A stretch of 64,000 nucleotides of DNA from Branchiostoma lanceolatum (GCF_035083965.1 NC_089724.1:30402435-30466434); one strand, 5' to 3'; positions 10,501-22,817 are shown, numbered from the stretch's first letter. Numbers and translations are program-made. The notes: generated by a model not told the origin, from the sequence alone.

Positions 10501-13500
10501 AACAGGATCATATCCAGGGATTTCCCATTGGCAAGGAGGCCAAGGACTTTTGACCATATGCAATCTCCCGAGCAATAGCCAGGCTTTTCAAACTACTGAT
10601 GACAGGCACATGTATAGCGTTAGAATCCTTACTACATAGGTGACAAGGGAAACTATGCAAACTTAACAGGTTTCCATGTTTTGACTCATTGGCATGAACC
10701 AGTTACCCACTTGTTTCTGTCCTAGGTATAGTATAGGCCAGACAGTTCAAGACTGCAGTACCATCTTGGATTACCAGTTGGCGCTTCAGTACCACTGAGC
10801 TCCAGGATTCCAATAAAAACCTGATTTCCTGACATAACTACAACATGTAATTTTTACTCCTTCAAATTATGTCACCTAGTACTTACAATTTTTCCCTGAC
10901 ATATATTACACTATAACGCAAACCTGTCTGCATTTGCTGGCAATTACTTATTTCTCTTTTAATTTCACGTCTCCTTTCGTAGCTGAGGTCTTGTCTGCCT
11001 TCTTCTGTGACCGCCTGTTGGACCACCACTCAGTCCAGCCTCATGTTCTACATGGACTGCTGGCCCTGGTAAGGCTCAGAACTATCCTGCTCTTGGAAAC
11101 TGGAAGAATTTCTGATTCATATGAAGCCAATTCTGTTTGAATGTTTGCATGTTAAGTAATATTTCAATCTGTGGTTTTTATATGCCTAAAGGCCAATTGC
11201 AAGGGAACACACCTGTAGATACGTTGGATTGTTATGATATTAGGCAAAGTTGATACGTTGCTATACAGGCCTACTAGTAGGTACGTAAGTATTGGGAAGA
11301 CGAAAATGATGGATGATTTTGGGCCTCCGAGTGGCTATCCTTGGTACTACAGTAGGCTCTACCAGCCTCCGCCGGTTGCTGGGAAAATAGTAGAAATTGG
11401 CCCAAATAGAATCAATTGTATGAAGGGAGTCGGCTACGGAGATAGGGTCCAATATTGCAACCCGAAGTAACTGCGGCTGCGAATGTTACCCTCCATGGCC
11501 AAAGTCCCCAGGCAAATGTTCTCCCTATAGCCAGCGCGGTTAGTCTGGTAGAGACAAGTACTACAGCATGACTTTAAAATTATTTCAATAACACAACCTA
11601 ATCTGGGATACCAGTAAATGTCTTTATTTAGGTTTTGAAATCTAAATCACCCATTTTTGGTCTAGACCATCACCCTAGCTCTTGTAATAATTACTGATTG
11701 AATAATGTATGGAAACTGACAGTTGTATAATATACGCTATCTATCCCACAGAGTGCCAGTCCAAAGCTACCACAGGGAGATGAAGTCAAGATTGTACAGG
11801 TCATCTTTAAGGAGGTCTATGTACAGGTCAGCCTTAGATTTATTGTCTTGGACTGCTGTAGAAAGCATGTGTGCCACACAGGGCTGGAAATACATGATTA
11901 CTTTAAATTTGTCATTTTTTTACAAAGGGTGTACCAAATTGAATGCACCTAGACATTAGTATAGGGTCGCCTACGTAAAGGTGCTATTTTGATAATTTTA
12001 CACTTAGTCTAGTATATGGCATATTGAAAATATTGACATTTGAATTTGTTTTATTAGAATAAGAATATGCATAGTCTGATAATTTGTACTACAGATAGTT
12101 TAATCTCCCATCCAGTCCCTGGTGCAAACTGACAGAAGAGCCGTCTACAACATCCTGGCTAACTTCCTGGACAGCAGACTGGAAGGTACTGGAACAGCAG
12201 TCTTCAGTTTCTGTACTGTTGCATAGTTAAACTTCAGTTTTACTTCAAGGGTGCTTCTGATAACAGACATGCAAGTGGCCATAACAACACTGTGTTAAAG
12301 AATACTAAAAGATCCGGTTGAGAAGTTTACTATATTATACTAAAGTTCTCACCGTTATGACACCTGTCCAGTTCTTCTGAATTTGTGACTCCCGTAGCCA
12401 TTTGAACATCGCGCCCCAAGCGGGTGCCTGGCTCTAGCGATGACTTGTGACGTCATCAGACAGACCCAGCCCTCGCCAAAACGCGGAGCTGGGGAGGGGG
12501 AGCAATGGCGTCCTGCTCTGTTGTAACCTGTTGTCATCCTTTTGGAAAGTGAAAAAGAAAAAATTTGTTTTGCTCTGGTTAGCGGTATAATTTTTACATG
12601 CCACAGAAGCAGGCATGATGGCATGGAGAGCTAATTCTCCCCCTCCCTGTCCTCATGCGTCTTGTCACAGACTGACTCAGTCTGGTGATGTCACTGGGTA
12701 TTACTAGTACTAGAGCCAGGCACAATCTTCATGCCTACGTGAGTCGCAAAAGAACAACTAGATTAAGTGTAATACTGGTGAGAACTTGACTTTGGTGTAT
12801 GTTTAGCATAGTATAGTTACGCTTTTCAAACGAAATGTTTTGTTTCCATTAATTGCAGAAGGGTATCTAAGACATAACTTGGAAATGAAATTTTTCAATC
12901 AGAAACTGATATTGTAGTTTTTTATGCCTACCGTATATTTTATATGATCTCTCAATGTCTTTCCTCCACTGCCACATTTTAACCCCTGCGTTGCCCTGTC
13001 CCCAGCCCTGCAGACCCTGGGTGCTGACTTCGTCTGGGGGTTTATACAGGCCATGGACGGCGAGAAGGATCCCAGGAACCTGAATATTGCCTTCAGCATC
13101 GCCAGGATCGCCGCACAAGCTTTTCCTATTGGTTAGGAAAGATCAATATCATTTACATGATTGTATGTTTGATTGACAAACTAGAATAAAATAAGATGAT
13201 TGGAGGTACGTACAAAGTCGCTGATTGAAGAATATTCTAGTAACTGATGATTGTATGGTATTTATTGAATGTGTTACACTTTGTTTCCCCAATAATGAAG
13301 TCTTTTTTTTTACAGGAACATTCACAGAGGAGTTGTTCGAGGTCGTAGCTTGCTACTTTCCGATTGACTTCACTCCGGTAGGTGTCTCATTGCTAGCCTA
13401 AAGTGGGCACCATTCTGTTGAGCTCATGGTCTTCCCATACTCAACGTTTGTTATAAGTTAATATAGGCGTGAGTGTAAGTCAGGGCTGTCTCCAGGACCT

Positions 13501-16500
13501 GTCACTCCCTATCTTAGACTTAGTAGCAGAAGCCTGGAGGAAATCGCCCTGACACCCACTTTTACGTCTTAAATTTGCCTTCTGTGTGACACTTGTTTCG
13601 CTTGTATACAGTCTTGGGCATAGGCCTGGAGATCAGTCACTGTAAATGCATTTACTTTGGCTTTTGTTTTATTTTGCGGTAGGAGAGAAGAAGAACTTTT
13701 CACAAATGAACAATTATTTCTACAGTTAGTACATTGGAAATGAATATTCATGTTGTCATGAATTTGCAGTTGAGGGACCACTGCAGAAATAAGACCACTG
13801 TAAAGATTTACCGTACAGTTACAATTTACAGTTAGTGTAGATTGAAGAAAGATTTTGATTGTGACTGAAGGTCTTGTCCCCTGCAGCCAGCTGATGACCC
13901 ACACGGAGTGAGTAGGGAGGACCTGGTGCTGGGACTACGGCAGGTGTTGGCTGCCACAGACAAGTTTGCAGAGGTAAGAGTTAGAGGGAGGAATAGTCCA
14001 CCTGTAGATGAAATAGGTGTTGGCTGCCACAGACAAGTTTGCAGAGGTAAGAGTTAGAGAGAGGAATAGTCCACCTGTAGATGAAATAGGTGTTGGCTGC
14101 CACAGACAAGTTTGCAGAGGTAAGAGTTAGAGAGAGGAATAGTCCAACTATAGATGAAATAGAATCATCAGTAAAGTAATGCAGGGCTCTAGCCAGCGCC
14201 AGTTTTGCCGTAAATTTATGGAACTTTGCTGCGTGTTACGGGACAAATTCAAAACCAATCCGTAAACCTTGACGGACAGAAATCGGGAGAAAAGATATAG
14301 ACACTGTCGCAGGGCTTGAACTTTTGCAAAGATCTCCAGAAAAGAAGCGGAAGTTTGAAGCGAAGTCGATTCAGGCCATTTCTATCTTCCGCCGGCGACA
14401 GGTGACAACCCCAAGGTGGCTTTGTAGCAGCATACAAACGGAGGCGCCGTGGTTGCCAGTGGTTCGTGGGCCGAGAGAAATTACCGTCGTGCGCCCCCCC
14501 TCCCCACTACCAGTGGCCCAGTACAAATTCTGGCCGGTCGCATCGGGCTGACGTTTTTCTGCTGTTTTCCCCGGTTCACCGCCAGCTATAGCCACACAAA
14601 AAGTACTCCCGTAGTTACCAGGCTTTCCGTTTTTTTTTGTTGTGAACATTGTTAAAGTTTTACGTCGAGTTAAACGCACTTCTTCCCGCGAAAACTGGTG
14701 TTTAGAGTTTGAGACCTCAGAATCAGATATTATCTACCAATAACAGCGTTCGTTCACGCCGGGTCACGGAAAATGGACCAATGACATACAATTCTCGCGG
14801 TTCACGAGATGTTGCCTGAAGCGCGAATCCGCGAGGTTTTATCGGAAATTGATATTTGGTGCGACGATGGGGCTGTTTGAAGGCTTGAATCGACGAAGTG
14901 GATCAAATCAAGTAAAAGTTACCGGAGAAATCGACCATGGAAAACATCGAAGGAAAATATTGAACGTCTTTAGGGCGTTCTGTCCAAAGTAGGGTGTCTC
15001 ATCTCCTATTATATTTAACGTTAGTACAGGGCGCAAACGGGACCGTTGTTTTATTTCTGCCGACTTAAATTCACGTGTATATTTGTCAAAGTTTTGTGGT
15101 GCTAAATTTCATTTATTTGCCAATTGTATACAACGAAGGGCCAATTTTTCACCAAAAGAGATGGCATTATTAAAGCAATGTCTACCAGCAAAACTTGCCC
15201 CTCAAAATGCCGGAGATAGCGTTTCAGAGGGTCTAGATTTAAAAATTTCCTGGGGGAGAATACCCCCGGACCCCCCTAGAATTGTCGCGCCTATGGCGCG
15301 ACGCCTAGCGCCTTCGGCGCTCAACATGTTAGGTTTATACACAAATTTTGGGCTTACGGAATTAAATTTCAGACTGGCTAGAGCCCTGAAGTAATGTTTG
15401 TTTCTATGAATAACAGAAGCTTTCTCCTCCATATAGCCATACGTTATTTTAGTAGACCAATTCCATAGCCCTCCCATGGCATAAAAACTGCAAAACTTCG
15501 AAACAATATTAGAAATGCAAATATATGATGAACATGCAGCCACTCTCTCATTGGTCAAACCGCTAATTGCCATGTTATCATTGGTTGAACTGCTAATTGT
15601 GTTGGACAGTACTTGGATTGCTGCAGTCTTTTACTTCATACTCAACAAATTCAGAATAAGGAACTCAGATGGGATCCATTTTCAAGTAGTCAATGCTATG
15701 TGAAGTTTTTTCTCATAAATCTATGTAATCTTTAAATCAATTATCTACTGTGTGCTCTTTGGTGGGACAAATAAGCAACATGTCGTAATGTCCCACAAAA
15801 AAAACAATTAGTTTAAACATTATGTAGATGTTGTCAGAAAAGACTAGTATCTGATAGAGGAAATTTCCTTTTGCGGGCGTTTTACATTAACCACCATGTG
15901 ATACAGATGACCGTTCATGTTAACACAAGTCAGTTTTGTGCTTCAGTTCTGTGTCCCCATGTTGCTGGAGAAGTTGTCGTCTGATGTGACCAGTGCCAAA
16001 CTGGACTCCCTCCATACACTGGTAAATCTGCTGTCTTGACCCATAAGGCCATACTGACTTAATTAAATAACATCTACGTGTGCATAAACGTTTGTCTTTG
16101 TTTTCAAAAGAGAAAAGTTTGTGACCATATCATAAATCATGCAAAGAAGCTTCAAAATGAGCAAAGATAAGCCGTAAATTTCAAAACAATATCGAAATGC
16201 AAAATTAATACATTTGTCATAGAATACCTTTTTCTTATCATAATTTTTTTGCCATGGCATGTGTATCAGGAGAACTGACCTGAAAAATGATTTTGAACCC
16301 TAAGCAAGAAGAAGATGTGACAATTGTACAATTGTTGCGCAGTAAAGCTATCTAATTATTATGTACATCAGGGCAGTCTAAATACTGGATGCATATGCAC
16401 TTTTATGCACCCAAAATTGGAGCTGGCCATGGACACCTGATTGTTGTGATACAAACGTATTTGTGTAGGGTTATGATGTACGCTTGTCTAGTACATGTAT

Positions 16501-19500
16501 ATACAGCATATTCTTAACATTTAGTGTAAAAGGGGATTAGAAAATGTATGTGTGGTATTTCTTGTTTGAAATTTTGAAGATACAATACTGCTGCAGAATT
16601 TGCATTCAATTTTTCAAATCTCAAAATGTTCCACTAATTTTGTTTGTGATGTAATACAGTAAAATTAATGCATTTAAGTTTGCATGGTATTTATTTTGCT
16701 GTAGGGAGAAAATGGAGCATTCGCAGTGGTTTTAAGTTCGCATTTGAACCAATAGTAGGGCTACAGTCGTAGGTGGACAAAAAGTTTGGCGGTGGTTTTA
16801 AGTTCGGGCTGAAAGTTCACCGCGAAAACCGCGAACATAAAACCACCGCAAATATTTCTGCATTTACAGTAATGGTCTTATCTTACAAAATGCTTTGTTC
16901 CTTCTTCACACCACAGGCAGCCTGTGCAGAGGTGTACGGTGCCGAGAACTTGAAGTCTTTCCTGGATCTCCTGTTGTCTGCTATCAGCAGGGAGGTTTAT
17001 AACTCCAGTCACCAGGACATTGAGAACGCAGCACTGACTGGGCTGACTGCTGTGGTGGCAACACTGTCGCATGCTGTCACAGAGGTAGAGGTCTCCTCTT
17101 ATCCCAGCTTCGTCTAAAGCACACATGTATCGTAGGCCTAGAAAAAATGTTTTGTTTCCGCTTATGGCAACTGACCCTATGAAAAGCCTGCTGGCCCTAT
17201 TGTTTAGAGGGGGGTTACATATTTGTTTTCCAACATGTTCGCCTTCTGTCTGTTTCAATAGAAAAAGTGAAATAACACACCCAACGAACCTAGGTCCCTT
17301 TTATGTTGATACCTTGTTACAGAAATTCTGTATGTTGACGGCCAAAATCTAGAAAAAAAGATATGATTTATATTTACCAACCCTAATTCACCACTATTTC
17401 TCAGCATAAAAGTTCATCTGTGTTGGTTAATAATATTATACATAACTGTTGTTGATTCGTCCGTCAGTCTGACGAGGACCGCTTTAGTCATCCATCATTT
17501 GGTTGGGTCGCATGTGTCCTCATGTGGCTATAGAGTCCAATTGAACTTAACAATACCAACACTGTGAAGATTAGGACTTACCCCAATTTTCAGTCTACAG
17601 CTGCTTCAGGGGCGTGATGTCGGAATCTGATGTCGGAAACACATGGCGGAAGCCAGATTTCTTTGCAAGGGGAGTGAAGGAAACAGTTAAGATTCAAGCC
17701 CACCGTTGGACTTTGAACAAAGACAGGGAACGACATACATGTTACTTGTAGATTATCCGGCACTCGGTCCATGTCAGCCAAAAATTTGGGTAGGTCCCGA
17801 TCTTCACAGTGTCGGTATTGTTAAGTTCAATAATTATTCATAACCACTATTACCTATTTGATTTCAGACTGGCTCTGTGTTCTCCCTGCATCATTTCCTG
17901 GACAGTGTTCTGAAGGGGTGCCGACACCACCTGTGTGAGCCCGAGTTGAAGCTGATGTGGCCGAGCGCCAAGCTGCTGCAGGCGGCGGCGCGAGCCTCGG
18001 ACCCCGCCTGCGTCCACGTCCTGAACACCGTGGTGCCCCTCATGGTGGAGCAGTTTCAGGTCCACCCCCTCCCCCAGCACCGTCAAACCATGCTGGAGGT
18101 CACCACCGCGTTCATCCACGTAGCTCACACCTTTACCTCTGGAACTGATGCACCCAATCCCATCATCCCCCACAGCGACAACCTCCTGACCGTGTTCTAC
18201 TCAGTTCTAGAGGCGGCTGACGCAGGACTGAGGAGTAGTGGAGTTGGTGGGATGGCGGCCATGATGGGTGTTGGTGATGTTGTTAAAGGGAAACATCTGG
18301 ACTTGTGTGCAAAGCACCTTGGGAGGCTTGTTCTCCATGATGCGGATTCTACCGTACAATGTAGGAGCACTGAGGCACTCGCTGCCATGGCAACGGCTCA
18401 TCCTGACGTGATACAAGCAGAAGTTCTGTCCAAACTTCTTGAAGTGCTGGAGAACAATGGCTGTAACGCCATGGACACGAACCAGAGGGAGCAAGTCAGC
18501 GCCAAACATGTGACTAACCAGTATGTGTTGAACACTCTGGCTGCAATCTCGACTCACCCCACCATCGTAAGATGCACCGTTCCCAAACTGGTGAATCACC
18601 TCCAAGCTTTAATCGACAGTAGTGCAGATGAAGCCAACCAGGAAGCCATCGCTACGTTACACTGCATCCATGGAATAGTTGAAAAAACTGTCATCGATGA
18701 CTCTAATGTACAATACTTTGTTGATACGATAGTACAAAATCTTATGTGTATGGCTCTAGCCGCTGCTGTGAATACGTCAGATAGACACTTAGTCCACGAT
18801 ACGTCACTTCTAGATGTTGTGGCTAAGGCGTTGAGGGCAGTAACTCAAAGGCTTCCAAACAGTGCAGGGAACAGTATTGTTGGCAAAACTGTCCAGGCCT
18901 TCCTGGATGGCAATATGGCAGCACTCGGTCTTAACACATCAGCAAACTTCAAACCATTTGATGTTTCATCGCCATGGCAACAGACCCAAACAGTTCTGCT
19001 CCTAAGTGCTATAGTATGTAGCGTGGCACAGAATGTTGACATTCCCTCAAAAAGTGAACTTGCCAAGAAGTTACTGATGTTGTCTTGTGCATCGGACCAC
19101 GAGCCTACCTCCCTTGCGGCTACAAAGTGCCTGTCTGGTATTGTTAACAAGTGGGAGCTGGGGAAAGCGCTGGAGATGTTTCTACAAGAGACAGGAGGAC
19201 AGTTGGAAGAAATGCTGAGAAAAACTGTGGACGAGAAAGGCAGATATCGAGCTGTAGCTGTTCTAGTGTGGTTGACGAAGGCCCTGGTGATAAGGGGTCA
19301 TCCTTCAGGTTCCCAGTTCACAAAGATCCTCATGGCACTGTTTGAGGATGAAGCTATCGGGAGACGGGCAGCCGAAGGTTTCCATGTCATCCTCAGCGAC
19401 TCTTCGGATGTTTTGTGTAAAGAATCCCACGCCAACATCCGCCTCATGTACAGACAGCGCTTCTTCATGGAGAACCTCCCCGCTCTGGTGGACGGCTTCA

Positions 19501-19958
19501 ACCAAGCAGACGACGGGAGGAAGCAGTCCTTCCTGTGCGCCGTGTCCCACCTCCTCACCTTCATGCCTCGTCAGGTTCTCTTGGGTGCTCTCCCCCTGCT
19601 GGTTCCCCTCTTGGTACAGTCCCTGCTAGGCGAGGATCCCAGTCTCCAAGTGTCCACTTTAGAGATGTTCTCCAGTCTTGTCCAGGAAGCCCCCCAGGTC
19701 ATTTCACAAAACATAGATGCTCTCATCCCGCAGTTACTGGAGTTGTCTAAAAATGGCCCGTCCATGAGCGTGAGAATGGCTGCCCTGAAAAGCTTGGGCA
19801 GCATGACCAGCCTCCCTCACGCAGTAGTGTACCCGTATAGAAACAGAGTGGTACGGGAGCTAGCATTGGCAGTCGGTGATAAAAAGAGAATGGTTAGGAA
19901 GGAGGCAGTGGCAGCAAGAGGAGAATGGTTTCTACTAGGAAGTCCTGGAGGAAAATAG
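7561..19958 (+). CDS. MMS19: MMS19, cytosolic iron-sulfur assembly / nucleotide excision repair HEAT-repeat protein
   Basis: Twelve exons: 7561-7648, 8917-8965, 10245-10348, 10983-11068, 11752-11826, 12116-12185, 13006-13131, 13316-13377, 13887-13973, 15947-16021, 16917-17084 and 17868-19958. All junctions are AG/GT and in phase; the sum is 3081 nt, 1026 aa (human about 1030). Diagnostic stretches are FVQGQQDSALQ (exon 1), WGFIQAMDGEKDPRNL (exon 7), EELFEVVACYFPIDFTP (exon 8), CRHHLCEPELKLMWPSAKLL and the C-terminus KKRMVRKEAVAARGEWFLLG (exon 12). In known family members the C-terminal HEAT repeats dock onto CIAO1/CIAO2B to deliver Fe-S clusters to XPD, DNA polymerases and other nuclear enzymes. 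The protein is built of helical repeats without a catalytic site. Oddities: exon 12 encodes 696 aa without an intron, where vertebrate genes have many, and the end of exon 9 is tandemly triplicated. The introns hold several mobile elements. Confidence 0.96.
7893..8852. mobile_element. 960-bp TIR element with 9-bp target duplication (Mutator-like?), MMS19 intron 1
   Basis: The left terminus GCAAAAGTACCGGGGTCACG matches the reverse complement of the right terminus (GCAAAGGTACCCGGGTCACG). The element is flanked on both sides by TGTACTGCT (7884-7892 and 8853-8861). A 9-bp duplication is typical of Mutator-like elements, but the class assignment is inference. The interior is mostly short palindromic units built on CACTGGAAACCGAGTGATGA and CCAGCACCGA variants. 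I see no transposase frame. Confidence 0.8.
9000..9185 (+). repeat. Interspersed repeat family A, short copy
   Basis: It begins TTCGCCAAGAAGGTTATG, passes through a GTGTATGTATG stretch and GGATGGATTGTCTTGGTATT, and ends near GGGGTCCCCTAGCG. The same order of blocks is found at 38700-40200, 48970-50010 and 55553-55900. It is in MMS19 intron 2. Confidence 0.7.
9187..9300. repeat. ATTACGAATTACGTTAAAT-type short tandem repeat
   Basis: Units of about 30 bp with core ATTACGAATTACGTTAAAT lie beside GAGGGCCTGCATG. Related sequences lie at 3375-3680 and 22130-22300, so this is a small repeat family. Confidence 0.5.
10055..10170. repeat. Small inverted-repeat element, MMS19 intron 2
   Basis: TTGCGGTTGTTTTAAATTTG is mirrored by GCAAAAATAAAACCACC further on, ending in GCTGCATTTACAG. 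A longer relative sits at 16665-16875 in intron 10 of the same gene. Confidence 0.5.
13943..14161 (+). repeat. 73-bp tandem triplication spanning the end of MMS19 exon 9 and its splice donor
   Basis: Copies begin at 13943, 14016 and 14089. Each carries GTGTTGGCTGCCACAGACAA, GTTTGCAGAG and the donor GTAAGAGTTAGAG, followed by GAATAGTCCA and GATGAAATAG. Copy 1 contains the true exon 9 end (13973). Use of the second or third donor would lengthen the exon by 73 or 146 nt and shift the frame. Alternatively each 30-nt block lies between AATAG and GTAAGA and would keep frame, but the 43-nt spacers are too short for normal introns. Confidence 0.9.
14182..15388. mobile_element. 1.2-kb hAT-like non-autonomous element, MMS19 intron 9
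   Basis: The ends are CAGGGCTCTAGCCAG and, on the right, CTGGCTAGAGCCCTG. They are perfectly inverted and flanked by the 8-bp duplication AAGTAATG (14174-14181 and 15389-15396). An 8-bp duplication and CAG.. termini fit the hAT superfamily. The interior has a CCCCCGGACCCCCC block and the GC-rich hairpin TATGGCGCGACGCCTAGCGC, but no transposase. Confidence 0.85.
16390..16435. repeat. Fragment of the 'GGTGCAC' element family
   Basis: TGCACTTTTATGCACCCAAAATTGGAGCT resembles the block at 59560-59640 and its inverse at 62590-62650. It is a short relic in MMS19 intron 10. Confidence 0.35.
16665..16875. repeat. Foldback MITE, MMS19 intron 10
   Basis: TTAATGCATTTAAGTTTGCA and GGTGGTTTTAAGTTCGGGCT are mirrored by CGCGAACATAAAACCACCGC and ending GCATTTACAGTAATGG. 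It is the longer relative of the element at 10055-10170. Its right end lies only ~45 bases before the exon 11 acceptor. Confidence 0.55.
17536..17832. repeat. Short TIR element (~300 bp), MMS19 intron 11
   Basis: TTGAACTTAACAATACCAAC plus ACTGTGAAGATTAGGAC on the left is mirrored by CTTCACAGTGTCGGTATTGT plus TAAGTTCAA on the right. The arms are about 50 bp. It ends 36 bases before the acceptor of the giant last exon. Confidence 0.65.
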
Positions 19959-20260
19959 CAACATATATTTACCTGCTAGATATAGCTATTATAGCAAATT
20001 AATTTCCCCAAAGGCTGCCTTTTGTACAGTGACACTTTTTGTTGAAGTGTTTTGTATCATGTCTCTCACAAGTGATAACAGTAGCTTGATTAATTTTAAG
20101 TTTCAGCTGAAATGTCTTACTTGCATTATGTAGTTACTAAGGTGATCCTTGTGGGAAATGAAAAGATTTGGGTCGTCTGCAAATAGAAGAGTGAATAGTT
20201 TAGTGCGTTGATGAAGGTTTATCCAGTTGCTTGAGTAACTATTTTTGGTGAATAGTTTAG

Positions 20261-20450
20261 TGATACATGTGCTAAATCGTTTATATAGATTAGAAACAGT
20301 AGAGGTCCCAGTAATGATCCTTGAGGAACGGCACTTGAAATAATAATTTGACTTTAAATTGTAGATGCCATTGGTAGCATATTCTTTTCTGTTCGGAATC
20401 TAATCTTTTAGCCAGATATGAACTGTGTCTTGTAAGCTGTACCTTTGCCA
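20261..20450 (-). pseudogene. Non-LTR retrotransposon reverse transcriptase fragment
   Basis: Read on the minus strand, 20344-20261 gives SAVPQGSLLGPLLFLIYIND, the classic fingers/palm block of LINE-type reverse transcriptases. Just upstream in a shifted frame, 20450-20345 resembles the preceding WL..YL.NRK block. It is a frameshifted relic between the MMS19 stop and the candidate poly(A) signal. Confidence 0.75.
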
Positions 20451-20653
20451 AATGATGTTAACTTTTACAAATGATGAATTAAGGTGCGAACAAGGTTGCA
20501 TATACTGTACAAGTTGGTCAAAGTATGGAAGGCTATTCTAGTATTTTCTTATCAGTTATAGTTAATGTTTGATGATGTCCACCTTCAACTAACTTCCAAA
20601 TGCAGCAGGTATTAAATACCACAGTGACTATGGAAGTATAGCATTTTCTCATG

Positions 20654-20659
20654 AATAAA
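20654..20659 (+). terminator. Candidate MMS19 polyadenylation signal AATAAA
   Basis: This is a canonical hexamer about 700 bases after the MMS19 stop codon. Assignment is by position only; the RT relic lies between, so a nearer non-canonical site is possible. Confidence 0.35.
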
Positions 20660-20949
20660 GCAACTTGTGTCCTCTTTTGAATAATTGATATAGCAATTGA
20701 TGTTCCTCTCTGTCAGTTGCAGTTCTTATATTATACCCCATGAAAAAAAAACGTACAGAAATGTGATGCATCGATGCATCAAAATCTGAAAATAGATGTA
20801 CTGAAATTGTAGTGAAATATATATATCATATTGATTTTTTCCGTGTGTTTCGTGACGTTTGCCTTGTTGCTGGATGGTCTACTTTTTGCACAAAAATAGA
20901 TATATAAAAAAAGCTTTGTTGACAGCCTTTACTTATTGTATTCCTATTT

Positions 20950-22817
20950 CTCCATTATTAGAATTACTACAACCGTTTCTAGGTTATCGAGAGGACACTT
21001 TTGATCCATGAGGATGATGCGTCTTGGAATGTAGAAAATTACTTCTAGTCAGGTTTACCAGACGTCTCGTCTAGTCCAAGAGCAGAAAGAATCTGATTCT
21101 ATAACAGAATGACTTTTACTTCTGATCAATATTGATACAGAACAGTTGTCAACACACAAGAAAACAACCTGTCCTTGGTGCTGAACGCTATTACCTTATC
21201 AAGTACAATATAGGAAGCGTTGTTAAATTGCCATATCATATCTAGCTATAATCTTAACCATAGGTCTATAAAACCAAACATAACAAGAGTCTGTAGGACA
21301 CAGCTCTACGAAGTAACTATGGTGTTTGTCTTTTGGGGTAAGTGTTCTCTCACTCACTCTCTCCCATAGCTTAGTCAGCCGTCGGGGCAGCATGGCTCTC
21401 AGTGAAATCTCTCCACTGCTGGCGGTCTTCCGCCAGTCTGGTCATCTAGTTGGCTGAATGACCGCTCTAGGTGTTCTCTACCAGGAATATATGTAACTGT
21501 TACAATGTCTTTAGAACCTGTTTCTATTTGATATGTTCAGGTAGTTGTTTATCATAGCACGCTGTCTCTTACCACATCTGGTTCAAATTCCGTGGAGCCA
21601 GTGGCCAGTGTTCGCGCCTGGACACGACTGGAAAAGATGCGCATCGCCTTTTCGGATGGGGACGTAAAGCCGACGGCCCCGTGTACTAGTGAGGGAGCTT
21701 TAGGGCGCCAAACCTCTGCACGTAAAAGAACCCAACACACTTATCAAAACGGTACCACTCTGTTTCTATACGAGTAGGGGTGACCCGGTGTGCTTGGTCA
21801 AAAACACGCGAGCCGTAGTGAAGCCGCATTGCACTACTAGCTAACGAAAAAGCGTCATCATGCTTCGTTTTCCGGGTCAGGACGCTCGACAAAGGACTTC
21901 TAAGACAACCCATAACCTTACTTCTGCTTGGGTTGTATCTAATCAGCGCTTACCCGGCGAACGACGTCTGAAAGATTAAAAGTTGCTGTACCACACTACC
22001 ACGGAGATGGGGTGTCTTGCTATCATCTTACATTACCTGAAGAACACGGCTACGGTGTCCAGCTGGTAACACAAATCCAGTTTAGGACGCAGCGATGCCG
22101 CCAGCGTGCCGCGGGTCCAGTGAGAGGGGGACTTTAACGTTGAATTCAGGATGACAAATAACGCGCTGCGTAGAATTGAAACGACCAGTAACGCTTCACG
22201 ATTAATATATTGATAACGTTTAATGTTGAATTAGAGCAGACCGGTTACGATTAACGGTGAATTAAAATAGCGCATAACGGAAAAGGGCATGCAGGCCCTC
22301 ACCGGAATACATGTACATGTACAATCAAATGCATCAAAGGGATCTTGACTTATAGCTGCGAACACTCAAACCAAGAAGAATACACAGTCGACAATACCAT
22401 CGTGGGAGGTGAATCCTACCAAAGCCACATGAAAACCACGTCATAACTCCGAACGAAATAATATTAGGATGCTTATCACCGATAGTCAAAGGTGGAATTT
22501 CGAAAAGATGCGTAACAGCATTAAGTTTCATGAATCTTTTGGTAGCTCTTAGATTTGTCTGCTGAGCTTTTTTCTCAAAACAGCATTATATGTATTCCAT
22601 TTCGGCATCTTTTTTAATGATCAACCCAAAGATGTACAAAAATCTTAAAGAGTACCAATGACATCAACATTCAGAATTTCCTGAAATTTCATAAAACATA
22701 GTACTATTGTTTAATAACATAGAAATTTTCACAACATATTCACACTTCGGATGTCATTGAACATCGAACCATAAAAACATCATACCTCCAGCTTTTGATT
22801 CTTCCCATCAGGTAATT
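20950..22817. other. Intergenic, repeat-derived
   Basis: No exon is recognised. 21590-21760 has a SINE family-1 3' body (GGATGGGGACGTAAAGCCG, CACGTAAAAGAACCCAACAC). 22130-22300 has the TTAACG-type repeat ending in AAAAGGGCATGCAGGCCCTC. Confidence 0.45.

Noticed and set aside
12345-12790. Possible TIR element with AAGTTCTCACC / GGTGAGAACTT ends
   Set aside because: The ends match over only ~12 bases and there is no target duplication; not strong enough to call.
15083-15394. 103-codon frame in the hAT-like element (IPPDPPRIVAPMARRLAP)
   Set aside because: It is translation of a C-rich/GC-hairpin block that typifies non-coding MITE interiors; no transposase motif is seen.
17957-18605. Several 60-130-codon frames on both strands within MMS19 exon 12
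   Set aside because: They are shadows of the GC-rich coding exon, which is fully explained by MMS19.
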